The translations under genes were made by a program, and so were the position numbers. DNA of 64,000 nt from a virus, in the IMG/VR virus record IMGVR_UViG_3300020469_000023, positions 35,096 to 99,095 of that record; one strand, given 5' to 3'. Below, piece by piece: positions 8,607 through 17,058 of this stretch; the first letter of the stretch is position 1, and each line of letters opens with the position of its first letter. The notes below the pieces were generated by a model. It was not told the DNA's origin and searched no databases. It saw nothing but the letters and a program-made list of their open reading frames with translations.

Positions 8607-9845
8607 TTAGTCATCGCCAAACATTTGTTTGTATGATTTCGTATGTTTACTAAGTTTTGTTCCTTTCTTTCTTGCCTTTTTGTCTCCAGGTGCATCTTTG
8701 TATGCAGATGGATTATCATCGTCCATCTTACCATGTTTAGCAAAATGTGATGCTCTAGAACTTTTCGTTTTCTTTGCTACACCTTTATAGTAAACAGATG
8801 GTTGCGAACCTTCTTTATCTTTGACATCTTTATCTTGAGCAACTCTTGCCTTTTCTTTTTCCATGATAGTCGCAACGTCATCAACAATTTTTTCTGCAAC
8901 ACGTTTAGCAGTAGCAGTAGCAATTGCCATTTTTTTACTCATGTCCATTTTAGGGTTATCTTTTTCAATTGCTTTTGCTATCTCTTCTCTTTTCTTAAGT
9001 TCTGCTGGTGTTAGTTTCTTTTCAACAAGTTCTATTGCATCTAACCATTTACGTACTTTCTTTTTATCACTTGTTTCAATAATAACATAATTAGAACCTA
9101 ATACTGTAATAACACCAACTTCTTCTGATTCTTTGATAACAACAGTATCGCCTATTTCATAAAGACTACCTTTGATGTAGTTCTCTCGAAGTTCGTTTAA
9201 TTTACCAAGGTCAACATGACGTTTGAACTTTTTCTCTTCTTTAAGTCCCATGCCTTTACGAACATCATTAAATAACTTACGAGTATCTTTATCATTCATT
9301 GTGCTTGGTACACCTTGAGAGAATGCAGTATAATCATTTTGTTGAGCATTTGCTCTTTGTTTTGATGCAGACATACCAGCAACTCCTTCAGCATCTGGGT
9401 CACGTTCACCTGCAGACAATACATTAATTGATTCAAAGTTGTAGAAACCATGTCTACCTTTGACACCATTATACTTTTTCAATAGTGTGTCAAACTCTCT
9501 AACTCTATCAGAACCAACAATCATATTTACTTTACGATATCCTTGGTCATATAGTTCTGTTACAGCATCAAAGGCAGTTCTTATCTTTTTATTAATGATA
9601 ATACTTCTACCATGTTTTGGAAACATTTTTCGCATATGTTTGATTTTATCTGAGTAAGATAGTGGGTCTTTCTTTGGATTAGATACTTGTGAAGTAAAAA
9701 CTTTATAGTCATTTCTACCAGATTTCTTTGCTAAATTTTCAAGTACTTTACCATGTCCAATAGTAGGTGGATTCATTCTACCAAACGTGAAGAATACCTC
9801 TCTTTCTGCTTCAATTAAATATTGTGAAAAGTTTTTGATTGCCAT
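8607..9845 (-). CDS. Nucleotidyltransferase-fold protein (HxGH type) with tag-like N-terminus
   Basis: 412 residues. After MAIKNFSQYLIE|A (tag-like) comes a Rossmann-type nucleotidylyltransferase domain: FTFGRMNPPTIGHGKV at about residues 19-34 gives the (T/H)xGH motif of NMN adenylyltransferase or cytidylyltransferase-like enzymes. IVGSDRVREF near residue 113 and a Ser-Ala-Ser-Lys-Gln-Arg site near residue 160 fit the second nucleotide-binding motif. The C-terminal half has an SH3-like strand region (about 225-275) and a Lys/Ala-rich tail. Substrate unknown: NAD precursors, CTP-alcohol or other. Similar proteins occur in marine T4-like phages. Confidence 0.75.
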   Translation of the reverse strand: MAIKNFSQYLIEAEREVFFTFGRMNPPTIGHGKVLENLAKKSGRNDYKVFTSQVSNPKKDPLSYSDKIKHMRKMFPKHGRSIIINKKIRTAFDAVTELYDQGYRKVNMIVGSDRVREFDTLLKKYNGVKGRHGFYNFESINVLSAGERDPDAEGVAGMSASKQRANAQQNDYTAFSQGVPSTMNDKDTRKLFNDVRKGMGLKEEKKFKRHVDLGKLNELRENYIKGSLYEIGDTVVIKESEEVGVITVLGSNYVIIETSDKKKVRKWLDAIELVEKKLTPAELKKREEIAKAIEKDNPKMDMSKKMAIATATAKRVAEKIVDDVATIMEKEKARVAQDKDVKDKEGSQPSVYYKGVAKKTKSSRASHFAKHGKMDDDNPSAYKDAPGDKKARKKGTKLSKHTKSYKQMFGDD

Positions 9846-9851
9846 GATATA

Positions 9852-10214
9852 TTACTTATCTTCTTTAGATTTCTTTTTCTTTGCTAACTCATCTTTCCTT
9901 ACTTGTGGTAAAATCTTTACAGCAAACTTTTTAATCTTATTTTTCATTTTGTCAAGTTTTTTCTCAATCTCATTTCTTCGAGCAAGAGATACTTGTTGAG
10001 GTGCTTGACCTTTAGTTATTTTCTTAAAGAACTTTAGACGTGCTTTTTTCAATGCACGTTTCTTTAGTTTCTCAGGTGATGCTATTTTACGGGCCGCTTT
10101 CTTTCGACCCATTGCGATTTTTGCCTTGATTTTTTTGAATTGACGAGACCTCTTCAACCTTTGTTGAACTGTCATTGCTTCGTCTGTAGTTGTGAACTCT
10201 TTAAATGATTTCAT
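9852..10214 (-). CDS. Small Lys/Arg-rich protein with capsid-tag-like N-terminus
   Basis: 120 residues, about one third Lys or Arg, almost without acidic patches except the first 14 residues. It starts MKSFKEFTTTDE|A, like a T4 capsid-targeting tag with a possible gp21 cleavage after Glu12. Such a tag followed by a highly basic body fits a DNA-binding internal head protein. It sits two bases after the next gene upstream, implying co-translation. No specific family named. Confidence 0.7.
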   Translation of the reverse strand: MKSFKEFTTTDEAMTVQQRLKRSRQFKKIKAKIAMGRKKAARKIASPEKLKKRALKKARLKFFKKITKGQAPQQVSLARRNEIEKKLDKMKNKIKKFAVKILPQVRKDELAKKKKSKEDK

Positions 10215-10215
10215 T

Positions 10216-12462
10216 TTACCTCGGTTTATCCCATCCTTTCAATATATTAGCAGAAAAGTTATTATAAGAAAATTCTAATCTATCAACTAACTTAACTGCA
10301 CCACCACCTAACTTATCAATAGCAACATATCCTTCTGCACCTGTTGTTTTATAACCATTTCTTGTTTTTACAAATGCATCTATATTGCTAATGTTGTTTA
10401 ATCTATTTATAAGTTTTAGTTTTGCGAGAACTATATTCTTCTGTAAATCAAACATATTGACAAGCGAAACTCTATTTTGTGGTGAAAAGAACTTTAAAAT
10501 TGTGTCTAATTTATCTTGTTGTGTTTGTTTTCCTTTTGCAGTTTTACGTTTGTCCATTTCTTTTTTATATTTATTCTCAATCCAACGTATCAATCTTGCA
10601 GTATGTTTCTTACTGTCTGGTAACATTTGCCCTGCTCTAACAAAAGTATTATTGTATTGTTCGATTAATTGTGCAAGTTCTGGATTCTTTTCTAGTTCTC
10701 GAAGTGTATCACCAGCGACTTTGTTAAAAAGAAAACCAGCAGTACTTAAATAACCTGTAACTTCTGTTGTTTCTTTTTCATTCATTGTTGCCTCACCAGC
10801 GCCACTTAGTTCTGCATCTTGCGACCAAACTGCTGGAGAAGATGGTATCTTTTTCACACCATACGATGCTTTCATTGATGCAAAGTCTTTACCTTTATAT
10901 GTTGTATGCCAAACTATACCAATCTGTGACTTAGTAATACGTTTGGCCGCTTCTGTACCTGATTCAACTGCATAGACAATTGTGTTTGGGTGAAATGTAA
11001 TATACTGCTTACCATCTATTTTAGTTTTACTTAAGTCTTGTTTTGAGTATAAGAAGTCTCCTTGTATGACATCTTTAATACCAAGATTCTTTAAATGCTT
11101 CAATGCAAGTTTTAGTTTCTCTGCTAAATCGCCTGAAGTATCAGCATCAATATCAGCATTTGATTTATATACTTTTGGATTCTTAGCAAAGATACCTTTC
11201 TTAGCAACAAAGAACTTACCATCACTTGGGTCTTCACCACAGAAGATTGCTGGTGCACCATCCCACTTAACTGACATCTTAGTTGATGATTTACCTGCTA
11301 ACATATCACGTATACTTCTCAAGGCATTGATTGCCTCTCTTGTACCTTTGACTCCACCATACAAAACTTTATCTTCTATATGTGTCATGTGTGTATTCTT
11401 TTCTTCTGGTAAGAAAAGACTTTTGTAAGATTCTGTCTGAAATGGTGTCAACTTACGATACTTTTTATTGTTCTTCGGGTGATATTCCATGTAGTCTTCG
11501 TTTCTTTCTTTAGTTTTCTTTTTCATCTTATTAATATATGTACGATAGATTGCCGCTTCTGCAGATTTACCCATTTCTTTTGCACGTTGTTCCATAGCAA
11601 CTGCCGCTTGGATTTTGTGTGCATGTTTTTTACCAGAGTTTTCTATCTTCTTAACACTTGCTCTTGCAGTTTCAACGTCTTTAAATCCTAATCCATGTAT
11701 TGTACCTTTAGGGTTTTCATCTGTATATAAATCAGAATGTTTTTTAGAGTTAGCGGGTTGACCTTTCTTTCTAGGTATTCTAGGGTTTGTCTCTTCTTTC
11801 TGAGTCTTTATCCACTTTTGTGCAATTGGATTCATAGGTTTCTTGTCTGCAAATTGTTTTATTATTCTAAATGCTCTAGTTGTTTCTTTATTATAGTCTT
11901 TTCCATCTGAGTTGTCAACTATTGTCAATCTACTTTTAAATGCTCTTTGATATTTACCAACGTTTCTTTGAACATTGTCCCACATCTTTGCAACTTCTTT
12001 CGGGTCTAGTTTTCTTGCTCTTTCCATATTTCTACGTAAAGCAGTTTCTTTATCTGTGTTGACAAATATCATTGCAGTAGAATAACCTAATTCTTTTAGT
12101 TTTTCATTCTGTCTAATTATTTTATCTGCATCACGCCCTGTACCATCAATGACTAAACCAAGTCTGCCTTTCATATACATCATTTGTTGTTTTGCAGTCA
12201 ACTCTTTTGCTTTAGTTCTTATATCTTGACCACCAACAGAAAAAATATTATCAGGGTTCATTTCTAGACCTGCTTGATTCATTGCACGTTCAAATGCAGT
12301 ATCAGAATTTACAACTTTAAAACCTAAAGATGTAAGTCCTGTTTTACCAACAATAAATGATTTACCACTACCTGGTCCACCAGCAAGAAAGATTGCTTTG
12401 AAGATTGCAGGGTCATTAACACCTTCTTCAACTTCTGCTATGTGTTCATTAAAACTTAACAT
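10216..12462 (-). CDS. Fusion of P-loop kinase-like and covalent nucleotidyltransferase (ligase)-like domains
   Basis: 748 residues. Start MLSFNEHIAE matches the capsid-tag pattern. A P-loop kinase-like domain follows: Walker A GGPGSGKS at 28-35, NSD near 52, DGTGR near 106-110, and Arg-rich lid near 140-150. The middle (250-350) is basic and helical. The second half carries ligase-superfamily-like motifs: KWDG at 399-402 (KxDG), GDF at 468-470, AEGYVA at 709-714, and KLVDR at 724-728. This resembles polynucleotide kinase-ligase repair enzymes, although the assignment is by motif only. An annotation of unknown function (DUF6267, from memory) is the conservative alternative. Packaging into the head would deliver it at infection (inference). 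Confidence 0.65.
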   Translation of the reverse strand: MLSFNEHIAEVEEGVNDPAIFKAIFLAGGPGSGKSFIVGKTGLTSLGFKVVNSDTAFERAMNQAGLEMNPDNIFSVGGQDIRTKAKELTAKQQMMYMKGRLGLVIDGTGRDADKIIRQNEKLKELGYSTAMIFVNTDKETALRRNMERARKLDPKEVAKMWDNVQRNVGKYQRAFKSRLTIVDNSDGKDYNKETTRAFRIIKQFADKKPMNPIAQKWIKTQKEETNPRIPRKKGQPANSKKHSDLYTDENPKGTIHGLGFKDVETARASVKKIENSGKKHAHKIQAAVAMEQRAKEMGKSAEAAIYRTYINKMKKKTKERNEDYMEYHPKNNKKYRKLTPFQTESYKSLFLPEEKNTHMTHIEDKVLYGGVKGTREAINALRSIRDMLAGKSSTKMSVKWDGAPAIFCGEDPSDGKFFVAKKGIFAKNPKVYKSNADIDADTSGDLAEKLKLALKHLKNLGIKDVIQGDFLYSKQDLSKTKIDGKQYITFHPNTIVYAVESGTEAAKRITKSQIGIVWHTTYKGKDFASMKASYGVKKIPSSPAVWSQDAELSGAGEATMNEKETTEVTGYLSTAGFLFNKVAGDTLRELEKNPELAQLIEQYNNTFVRAGQMLPDSKKHTARLIRWIENKYKKEMDKRKTAKGKQTQQDKLDTILKFFSPQNRVSLVNMFDLQKNIVLAKLKLINRLNNISNIDAFVKTRNGYKTTGAEGYVAIDKLGGGAVKLVDRLEFSYNNFSANILKGWDKPR

Positions 12463-13549
12463 TTCTTTTTACTCTAATATCTGGTATCGCACCAAGAAAA
12501 GATGTAAGTTGTCTCAAACCTTTTTTAAAAAAGTTTGTAACTTTACTCCATGTTTTACTTACAAATGATTTAACTTTATTTAATATGTTAAATTCAACTA
12601 ATGTTTCTTTTTCATTTGTATCTAATTCTTCTGTCATAGAGTCTACTATTAATGAAATTACTGACCAGAAAAAATATTCTCCAGTTCCACCTTTTTCATT
12701 AGTCGGAGATACAAGTTCTTTTTTAGTTCGTTGTGATGTTTTAAACCTTGTTTGAAGTTTCATTGCAGTTGCTATTTTTTCACAATAACTATCATCATTA
12801 ACATCATGAATTTCTACTTTTCCACCGTCAGCAGTAGAGACCAACATTAAGTCTGCAGATGCTGGACTACTTTTACCAAATTTTTCATAACCTGACATTG
12901 CTTCTCTGGCAAATTCTATTTTAAATTCTTTAGACTGATTAAATAAATTACCAAGTTCTTTCATACAATCTTTGTGTGCTTTTTCCGCGGCATTAACTAC
13001 TTTGTTTGTACCCGCTTTAATTAAAGGTCTAATTTTTGAAGGTGCTAATGTATTTTTTACAAAACCTTCTAATACTTGATTTGTTTTTTTATATTGTGGA
13101 CTTTTTACTAAATCTGAATTAGAATTTTTAACTGCCGCTTGAAACGTTGCAGTTGATTCTGCTTTACCGCCAGACATTAGTTGTGCTAAACCTATTTTAA
13201 CTGAAAAGTTTTTATCACCTATTTTTACATCTGTTTTTGGTGTAGTATCAGAAGCATCATATGATTTCCAAAAATCTGTTAAACTAGATTTTGTTCTACC
13301 AAATACTTCTGCTTTTTTATTTTTTAGTTGTGGGTAATCTTTTAGTATTTTTGTTGCAATTAATTCACCTGTTTTTTTGGCACTTGGAGTATTTTCTATT
13401 TTATCGTAAAGTTGTTGTTTAATACCATAATCTTCTGTAGATTCCATTACTCTTTTAGTTACAGTATAAAAACCCATAACTATTGCCGCTTCATAATCTT
13501 CTGCTTTTAATTTTGCTTCTGTCAAAAAATTATTTTTAAATGAATGCAT
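12449..13549 (-). CDS. Hypothetical protein with capsid-tag-like N-terminus and amphipathic C-terminus
   Basis: 366 residues. It begins MHSFKNNFLTE|A, fitting the (L/I)xE|A cleavage pattern of T4 gp21. The body is Lys-rich, with a possible alpha/beta core (residues 100-270) containing KIGLAQLMSGGKAES and DVKIGDKNFSVKIG segments. The pattern faintly recalls restriction-endonuclease-like folds but the key residues are not secure. The last 45 residues form basic amphipathic helices that could contact membrane or DNA. Overlaps the downstream gene by 14 nt. Function unknown. Confidence 0.65.
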   Translation of the reverse strand: MHSFKNNFLTEAKLKAEDYEAAIVMGFYTVTKRVMESTEDYGIKQQLYDKIENTPSAKKTGELIATKILKDYPQLKNKKAEVFGRTKSSLTDFWKSYDASDTTPKTDVKIGDKNFSVKIGLAQLMSGGKAESTATFQAAVKNSNSDLVKSPQYKKTNQVLEGFVKNTLAPSKIRPLIKAGTNKVVNAAEKAHKDCMKELGNLFNQSKEFKIEFAREAMSGYEKFGKSSPASADLMLVSTADGGKVEIHDVNDDSYCEKIATAMKLQTRFKTSQRTKKELVSPTNEKGGTGEYFFWSVISLIVDSMTEELDTNEKETLVEFNILNKVKSFVSKTWSKVTNFFKKGLRQLTSFLGAIPDIRVKRNVKF

Positions 13550-13721
13550 ATCCGAACTCTGTTAATATCTGTTGTTTATCTATTGCTTCATCAAGAGGCA
13601 ATCTCTGTATTGTTGATGTAAAGTTGAAAAATTCTGTGATGATTACAGTATCATCTTCTAGAATTGAAAAGTTGACGAAGTGTCCTTCGTCTTCCATTGT
13701 TCCTGCCCAACATTGTGTCAT
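13536..13721 (-). CDS. Small hypothetical protein under late promoter
   Basis: 61 residues, acidic, beta-rich, with no membrane segment. The ATG at 13721 is 6 nt from a TATAAATA box, predicting a leader of about one base. It ends by overlapping the next gene by 14 nt. Likely the head of the late unit running through the tag-bearing proteins down to about 9.8 kb. Function unknown. Confidence 0.65.
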   Translation of the reverse strand: MTQCWAGTMEDEGHFVNFSILEDDTVIITEFFNFTSTIQRLPLDEAIDKQQILTEFGYAFI

Positions 13722-13727
13722 AACTAC

Positions 13728-13735
13728 TATTTATA
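13728..13735 (-). promoter_or_regulatory. T4-like late promoter TATAAATA
   Basis: Perfect late box, 6 nt before the ATG at 13721; appears to drive the minus-strand late genes from 13.7 kb leftwards. It lies right next to the end of the nuclease gene. Confidence 0.75.
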
Positions 13736-13739
13736 ATAG

Positions 13740-14432
13740 TTAAAATTTGACACTAGTGTTTTCTTCGTTCCATTGAGCAATTACTGATTTTAGTGGTGTG
13801 ACCCAGTTATCTCTATGTTCAATATAGACAATAGGGTCTCTGTCATCAACTGCAATTAGAGTTACGAGTTGAGTAATAGGTAATTGTGTTCGTTCTTCCC
13901 ACATAATCGCATATGCAGATTCTTGCATGAAGTAGTTATGACACCACTGTTTCTTTTTATACTTACGACTTGTTTTGAAATCAATAATAGATAGTTTGCC
14001 CTGCCATTCTGCAACACAATCGACTCTACCTGCAACCCCTAGATAATTAGAATAAAGTGGTGCCTCTTGAGCATGAATATTGTTTATGTTTTCATCTAGA
14101 ATAGGTCTTATCTTTTGAAACGTTTCTATATTGTTTGGCATTACGCCATCTAAATAATCAGCATCATTGTCTAGATACTTTTCGCAAACTGTATGAACTG
14201 CAGTACCACGATTCGCCGCACGAGTTGATATCTTATTTGCTTCTACTTCACCGACTCTTTTACGCCACTTTGCAATACTATCTCTACTGAGTATTGATAA
14301 TACTGTAGTAATCGATGGTAAGTCTATACCTTCGGGTGTGTGATACTTACGACCTTCATCTGTCGTTACAGCATTCATTTCAGTTAATTCTACTGGAATA
14401 TGGTTAAAATTTTGTTTCTCTTTCATATGCAT
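13740..14432 (-). CDS. PD-(D/E)XK-family exonuclease-like protein
   Basis: 230 residues. Motifs fit RecB/Cas4-type PD-(D/E)XK nucleases: RGTAVHTVCEKYL (about residues 75-87, an H-containing helix), GVAGRVDCVAEW (about 129-140, the catalytic Asp), and LSIIDFKTSRK (about 143-153, the D-x-K pair). A Gln/Glu helix with Tyr (MQESAYAIMWEE) follows, as in this family. Likely acts on DNA ends in replication, recombination or host DNA breakdown. It overlaps the metallopeptidase gene by 29 nt and probably belongs to the early unit from the promoter at 14.8 kb. Confidence 0.8.
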   Translation of the reverse strand: MHMKEKQNFNHIPVELTEMNAVTTDEGRKYHTPEGIDLPSITTVLSILSRDSIAKWRKRVGEVEANKISTRAANRGTAVHTVCEKYLDNDADYLDGVMPNNIETFQKIRPILDENINNIHAQEAPLYSNYLGVAGRVDCVAEWQGKLSIIDFKTSRKYKKKQWCHNYFMQESAYAIMWEERTQLPITQLVTLIAVDDRDPIVYIEHRDNWVTPLKSVIAQWNEENTSVKF

Positions 14433-14703
14433 CTTGCTCGTCTATTTCGCCTTTGATTAATAATTGTTGTGCATGAATTAACTCATGTGCCAATGTTGTA
14501 AATCTTTCTTCATCATATCTAATGTAGATATCTAAATGTTCTAACTGTTCATCAAATTCAATATAACCTTTAGTGTTTTGTAATGAGATAGTTGGTGGTA
14601 ATTTTCGAATTGAAACAATTACGTCTGCATCATCTATCTTTAGTTGCTTTACTAGTTCTATTGCTTTGTTCTGAATCTCTTTGTTTTTGCAAATAATGTT
14701 CAT
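14404..14703 (-). CDS. Small zinc metallopeptidase-like protein (HExxH)
   Basis: 99 residues. AHELIHAQQL near residues 77-86 is a zinc-binding HExxH helix; a Glu/Asp-rich tail could provide the third ligand. It resembles short SprT/ImmA-like metallopeptidase domains, cut to the catalytic helix and preceding strands. The role in infection is unknown (host repressor cleavage is one known use of ImmA-like proteins). Overlaps both neighbouring genes. Confidence 0.65.
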   Translation of the reverse strand: MNIICKNKEIQNKAIELVKQLKIDDADVIVSIRKLPPTISLQNTKGYIEFDEQLEHLDIYIRYDEERFTTLAHELIHAQQLLIKGEIDEQDAYERETKF

Positions 14704-14785
14704 CTTGTTCTTCGATGTATTCCATATAAGGACATTTCTCTTCTTCTTCTTGTTTTGAAAATAACTTTTTAAACCAATTAATCAT
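14630..14785 (-). CDS. Small hypothetical protein overlapping the metallopeptidase gene
   Basis: 51 residues, beginning MINWFKKLFSKQEEEE; an amphipathic N-terminal helix followed by a charged tail. The ATG at 14785 is about 7 nt after the predicted start of transcription of a perfect sigma70-type promoter, making it the first gene of that transcript. Its last 74 bases overlap the next gene in another frame, unusual but seen elsewhere in this genome. Alternative: a short leader ORF only. Confidence 0.5.
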   Translation of the reverse strand: MINWFKKLFSKQEEEEKCPYMEYIEEQDEHYLQKQRDSEQSNRTSKATKDR

Positions 14786-14798
14786 TTATTTTGACTAC

Positions 14799-14827
14799 AT
14801 TATACTTAAATATGCAAGAAAAGTCAA
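14799..14827 (-). promoter_or_regulatory. Early-type promoter TTGACT-17-TATAAT
   Basis: Minus strand: -35 TTGACT (14822-14827), 17-nt spacer, -10 TATAAT (14799-14804). Start of transcription near 14792. The -35 sits within one arm of a hairpin following the DUF932 gene. Confidence 0.75.
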
Positions 14828-14843
14828 CCCTTAAGTTGACTTT
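14820..14843 (-). terminator. Hairpin after DUF932 gene, overlapping a -35 box
   Basis: AAAGTCAAC / GTTGACTTT, a 9-bp perfect stem with a 6-nt loop, 15 nt after the DUF932 stop. It is followed by only a short U-run on the minus strand, so termination would be weak. One arm contains the -35 of the next promoter. Confidence 0.5.
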
Positions 14844-14858
14844 CCTCACTTGAAAAGA

Positions 14859-15815
14859 TTATGCCGCTTCGGCGTATTCTACTGCCTTCTCGACTGCTTT
14901 AATCTTTCTACTTTGGTTTCTACCAAACCATGCAGATGCCATTCTCGAATCTGCTTCTCTACCCATCTTGTGGTCTGTAAGATAAGTAACTGAGTTAAGT
15001 GCCTGCCACCAAGTTCCAGCACCCATTTCTGCACCCGGTTGGGTCTCAAGAACTGAGTATGCATCTTGACCTGTAGTAGATAAGTCTTCAAACTTTTCAA
15101 CTGTTACAGGTTTCTTACCTTGGTAAGTTCTAGGGAACACTTCATTGTAGTATTGAACTAATGCTTTCGCACTAAAGTTTTTACTTGCAAGAAATTGTGC
15201 CACATCTTTGTATTGAGCAAACTTTTCACTTGCAAGACCCATAGTCTCTTTTACGTGGTTAGCATCAAACACTTTTCTGTGATTCAATTTTGTACCCTGG
15301 TTTTTAACAGATGCTAATGCCATACTTAAAGTATTATTACAAACAACTCTGATTGGAGTAAATCTAATATCAATAGACTTTCCATATTCATGTGGGTTTG
15401 CAAACAATAGGTATGAATCTACTTGGTCATTTTTACCAATGTCAAATGATTCTTTGACTTTTGCAAGTCCCCAAACCATTTTACCATCACGTAATGAACC
15501 AGCAGTTTCCATACTCATGTCACCTGCTAAACAGTACTCTGAGAAGAATTCAAATGATTCTTCGTTTTGTACTGGGTGCCAATTCTTACCAACTTGAGTA
15601 AGAACTTTGTTATCAGAACTTCTTACCAATGCTTCTTGCCCAGTAAGAACTTCTATTTCACCAACTCTTGCATAAGTTGGAACCTTGTTGACTTGCCAAT
15701 CAAGTCCTGCTTTTACCATTATCTGGTTGGGACTCAAGTCATCGCTGACTTTCGTACCAAGGCCATGCCAAGGAACTTCTCCTGCATATGCCATACTTTC
15801 AACTGCCGCTACCAT
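14859..15815 (-). CDS. DUF932 (phage/plasmid-like TIGR03299 type) protein
   Basis: 318 residues. The start MVAAVESMAYAGEVPWHGLG, the segment VCNNTLSMALAS near residues 155-166, and overall length fit the DUF932 phage/plasmid family. Its biochemical role is not established in the family as far as I know; it is common next to early small genes in large phages. A strong AGGAGG lies 8 nt before the ATG, the best ribosome binding site in the region, suggesting high expression. Confidence 0.85.
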   Translation of the reverse strand: MVAAVESMAYAGEVPWHGLGTKVSDDLSPNQIMVKAGLDWQVNKVPTYARVGEIEVLTGQEALVRSSDNKVLTQVGKNWHPVQNEESFEFFSEYCLAGDMSMETAGSLRDGKMVWGLAKVKESFDIGKNDQVDSYLLFANPHEYGKSIDIRFTPIRVVCNNTLSMALASVKNQGTKLNHRKVFDANHVKETMGLASEKFAQYKDVAQFLASKNFSAKALVQYYNEVFPRTYQGKKPVTVEKFEDLSTTGQDAYSVLETQPGAEMGAGTWWQALNSVTYLTDHKMGREADSRMASAWFGRNQSRKIKAVEKAVEYAEAA

Positions 15816-15830
15816 ATAAACCTCCTATAG

Positions 15831-16217
15831 TTAGTCATTCCAATTGTAATCTGGTTGAACTTGACCATTGAGAATTTCCTCAATGAATTCAACCGCTTCA
15901 TAACATGTGCCACCTATGTGCCACTCGTATTCTTCTGTAGGCGTACCACCAGTTTTCCAATTGTAAACTGTCGCCTTAATAGTTTCATAATCTTTGTCAC
16001 CATATTCATCTGTAAAATAAACTTTACCGTCAATTGCCCATTGAGTTTGAACTTTGTCATATGGGTCACCTGTTGAATAAGAAGGTGTACCAAATAAGTT
16101 ATATAACTTATCATAAGTAGTAGTCACATAACTTTGTAAACTACTACCACTTTCTGGATTTTCAGCAACTTCATACTCGCAGTTTTCTGCAAGAATTTTC
16201 TCTGATAGATAAATCAT
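15831..16217 (-). CDS. Hypothetical acidic protein
   Basis: 128 residues, rich in Tyr, Glu, Asp and Gly, with no Lys clusters and no membrane segment. The repeated aromatic/acidic pattern could mimic nucleic acid or bind protein, but no family is recognised. The ATG overlaps the stop of the upstream small gene (4 nt), so both are likely co-translated in the early unit from 16.5 kb. Confidence 0.65.
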   Translation of the reverse strand: MIYLSEKILAENCEYEVAENPESGSSLQSYVTTTYDKLYNLFGTPSYSTGDPYDKVQTQWAIDGKVYFTDEYGDKDYETIKATVYNWKTGGTPTEEYEWHIGGTCYEAVEFIEEILNGQVQPDYNWND

Positions 16218-16474
16218 ATGTTTGCTACCTCTAACATTGAAAGAGGCACTCTGTATGCTTTACCTCTCATTTGAACAACTGCTTTCTTTTGTTTAATCTC
16301 AATGATTGTACCAAAAGTTTTTTTAGTTTTTTGAACAACGAACACGCCGTCACCTTCTTTGAAACTTGCTTTCGCAAGGGCATCTAAAATATCTTTACCG
16401 AAATGATAGACTTCTGCCAATTGTTCAGGTGTCTGAATCTTTGACAGTTCTTTTATTAACGTTTTACTTAACAT
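16214..16474 (-). CDS. Small protein with KOW/SH3-like strand core
   Basis: 86 residues. An N-terminal helix is followed by GDGVFVVQKTKKTFGTIIEI-type strands (about 40-60) and a Gly-Lys-Ala-Tyr-Arg-Val-Pro turn, a pattern like small SH3/KOW barrels that bind RNA or protein. No exact family. Transcribed from a consensus promoter at 16506-16534 with leader AGAGAGGTAAA before the ATG. Likely an early host-takeover gene (inference). Confidence 0.65.
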   Translation of the reverse strand: MLSKTLIKELSKIQTPEQLAEVYHFGKDILDALAKASFKEGDGVFVVQKTKKTFGTIIEIKQKKAVVQMRGKAYRVPLSMLEVANI

Positions 16475-16505
16475 TTTACCTCTCTGTTTATTAATTTATG
16501 TTGTT

Positions 16506-16534
16506 ATTATAACAAGTCAAACAATAATTGTCAA
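16506..16534 (-). promoter_or_regulatory. Early-type promoter TTGACA-17-TATAAT
   Basis: Minus strand, perfect -35 (16529-16534) and -10 (16506-16511) at 17-nt spacing; drives the gene starting at 16474. Confidence 0.8.
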
Positions 16535-16543
16535 CTCTTTTTT

Positions 16544-16999
16544 TCATATTAATTGAAATTTTTCTACCTCTGGTTGGAAGTTAAAATCCCAATCTTCAAA
16601 ATTTTCACACAATGGGTGAGAAAACCAACCATCACGACTATAATTTGTACTATACCCGTCTAACCAAACTTTTACTTGTTTTTCAATAAAGTCTTCGTAA
16701 GGAACAAAGACAAACAAAACATCGTCTCTAGAACCTTCTTTAGTATAAAATTTACGAGTATAAAATTTTATTGTTATACCTTTCTTAAAGTCATTTTTTC
16801 TAAAGTCAACATAACCCGTGACCCAAGGTAAAGACTCACCTAATTCTTCTGCTAATTTTTCATCGGTGATTTGAACTTCTTTTACATTCTGTTCATAATC
16901 ACTATGGAAAGTATATTTACCATCTTTATAATTATAATCTGTAGAATTAGACCTATAAATGTCTTCTTTTACTCTTTCAATAAATTGATTACTTTGCAT
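16544..16999 (-). CDS. Hypothetical protein
   Basis: 151 residues, mixed alpha/beta, rich in Tyr, Phe, Asp and Lys, with no signal peptide or recognisable motif. It is a separate transcription unit: its own promoter at 17030-17058 and a GAGGTAAA ribosome binding site directly before the ATG. Ends just before the next promoter. Probably an early gene of unknown function. Confidence 0.65.
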   Translation of the reverse strand: MQSNQFIERVKEDIYRSNSTDYNYKDGKYTFHSDYEQNVKEVQITDEKLAEELGESLPWVTGYVDFRKNDFKKGITIKFYTRKFYTKEGSRDDVLFVFVPYEDFIEKQVKVWLDGYSTNYSRDGWFSHPLCENFEDWDFNFQPEVEKFQLI

Positions 17000-17029
17000 T
17001 TTACCTCTTTTCTTATTCTTAATACAAGT

Positions 17030-17058
17030 ATTTTACAGGGTCAAACAGGAATTGTCAA
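17030..17058 (-). promoter_or_regulatory. Early-type promoter TTGACA-17-TAAAAT
   Basis: Minus strand: -35 TTGACA (17053-17058), 17 nt, -10 TAAAAT (17030-17035). The transcribed leader (AATACTTGTATT...AGAGGTAAA) is closely matched by the one at 48.7 kb. Confidence 0.75.

Noticed and set aside
8591-8743. Upstream extension of the tag-bearing protein to 8743
   Set aside because: It would run into the nucleotidyltransferase gene and places the late box inside the coding region; the ATG at 8590 fits the promoter and tag.
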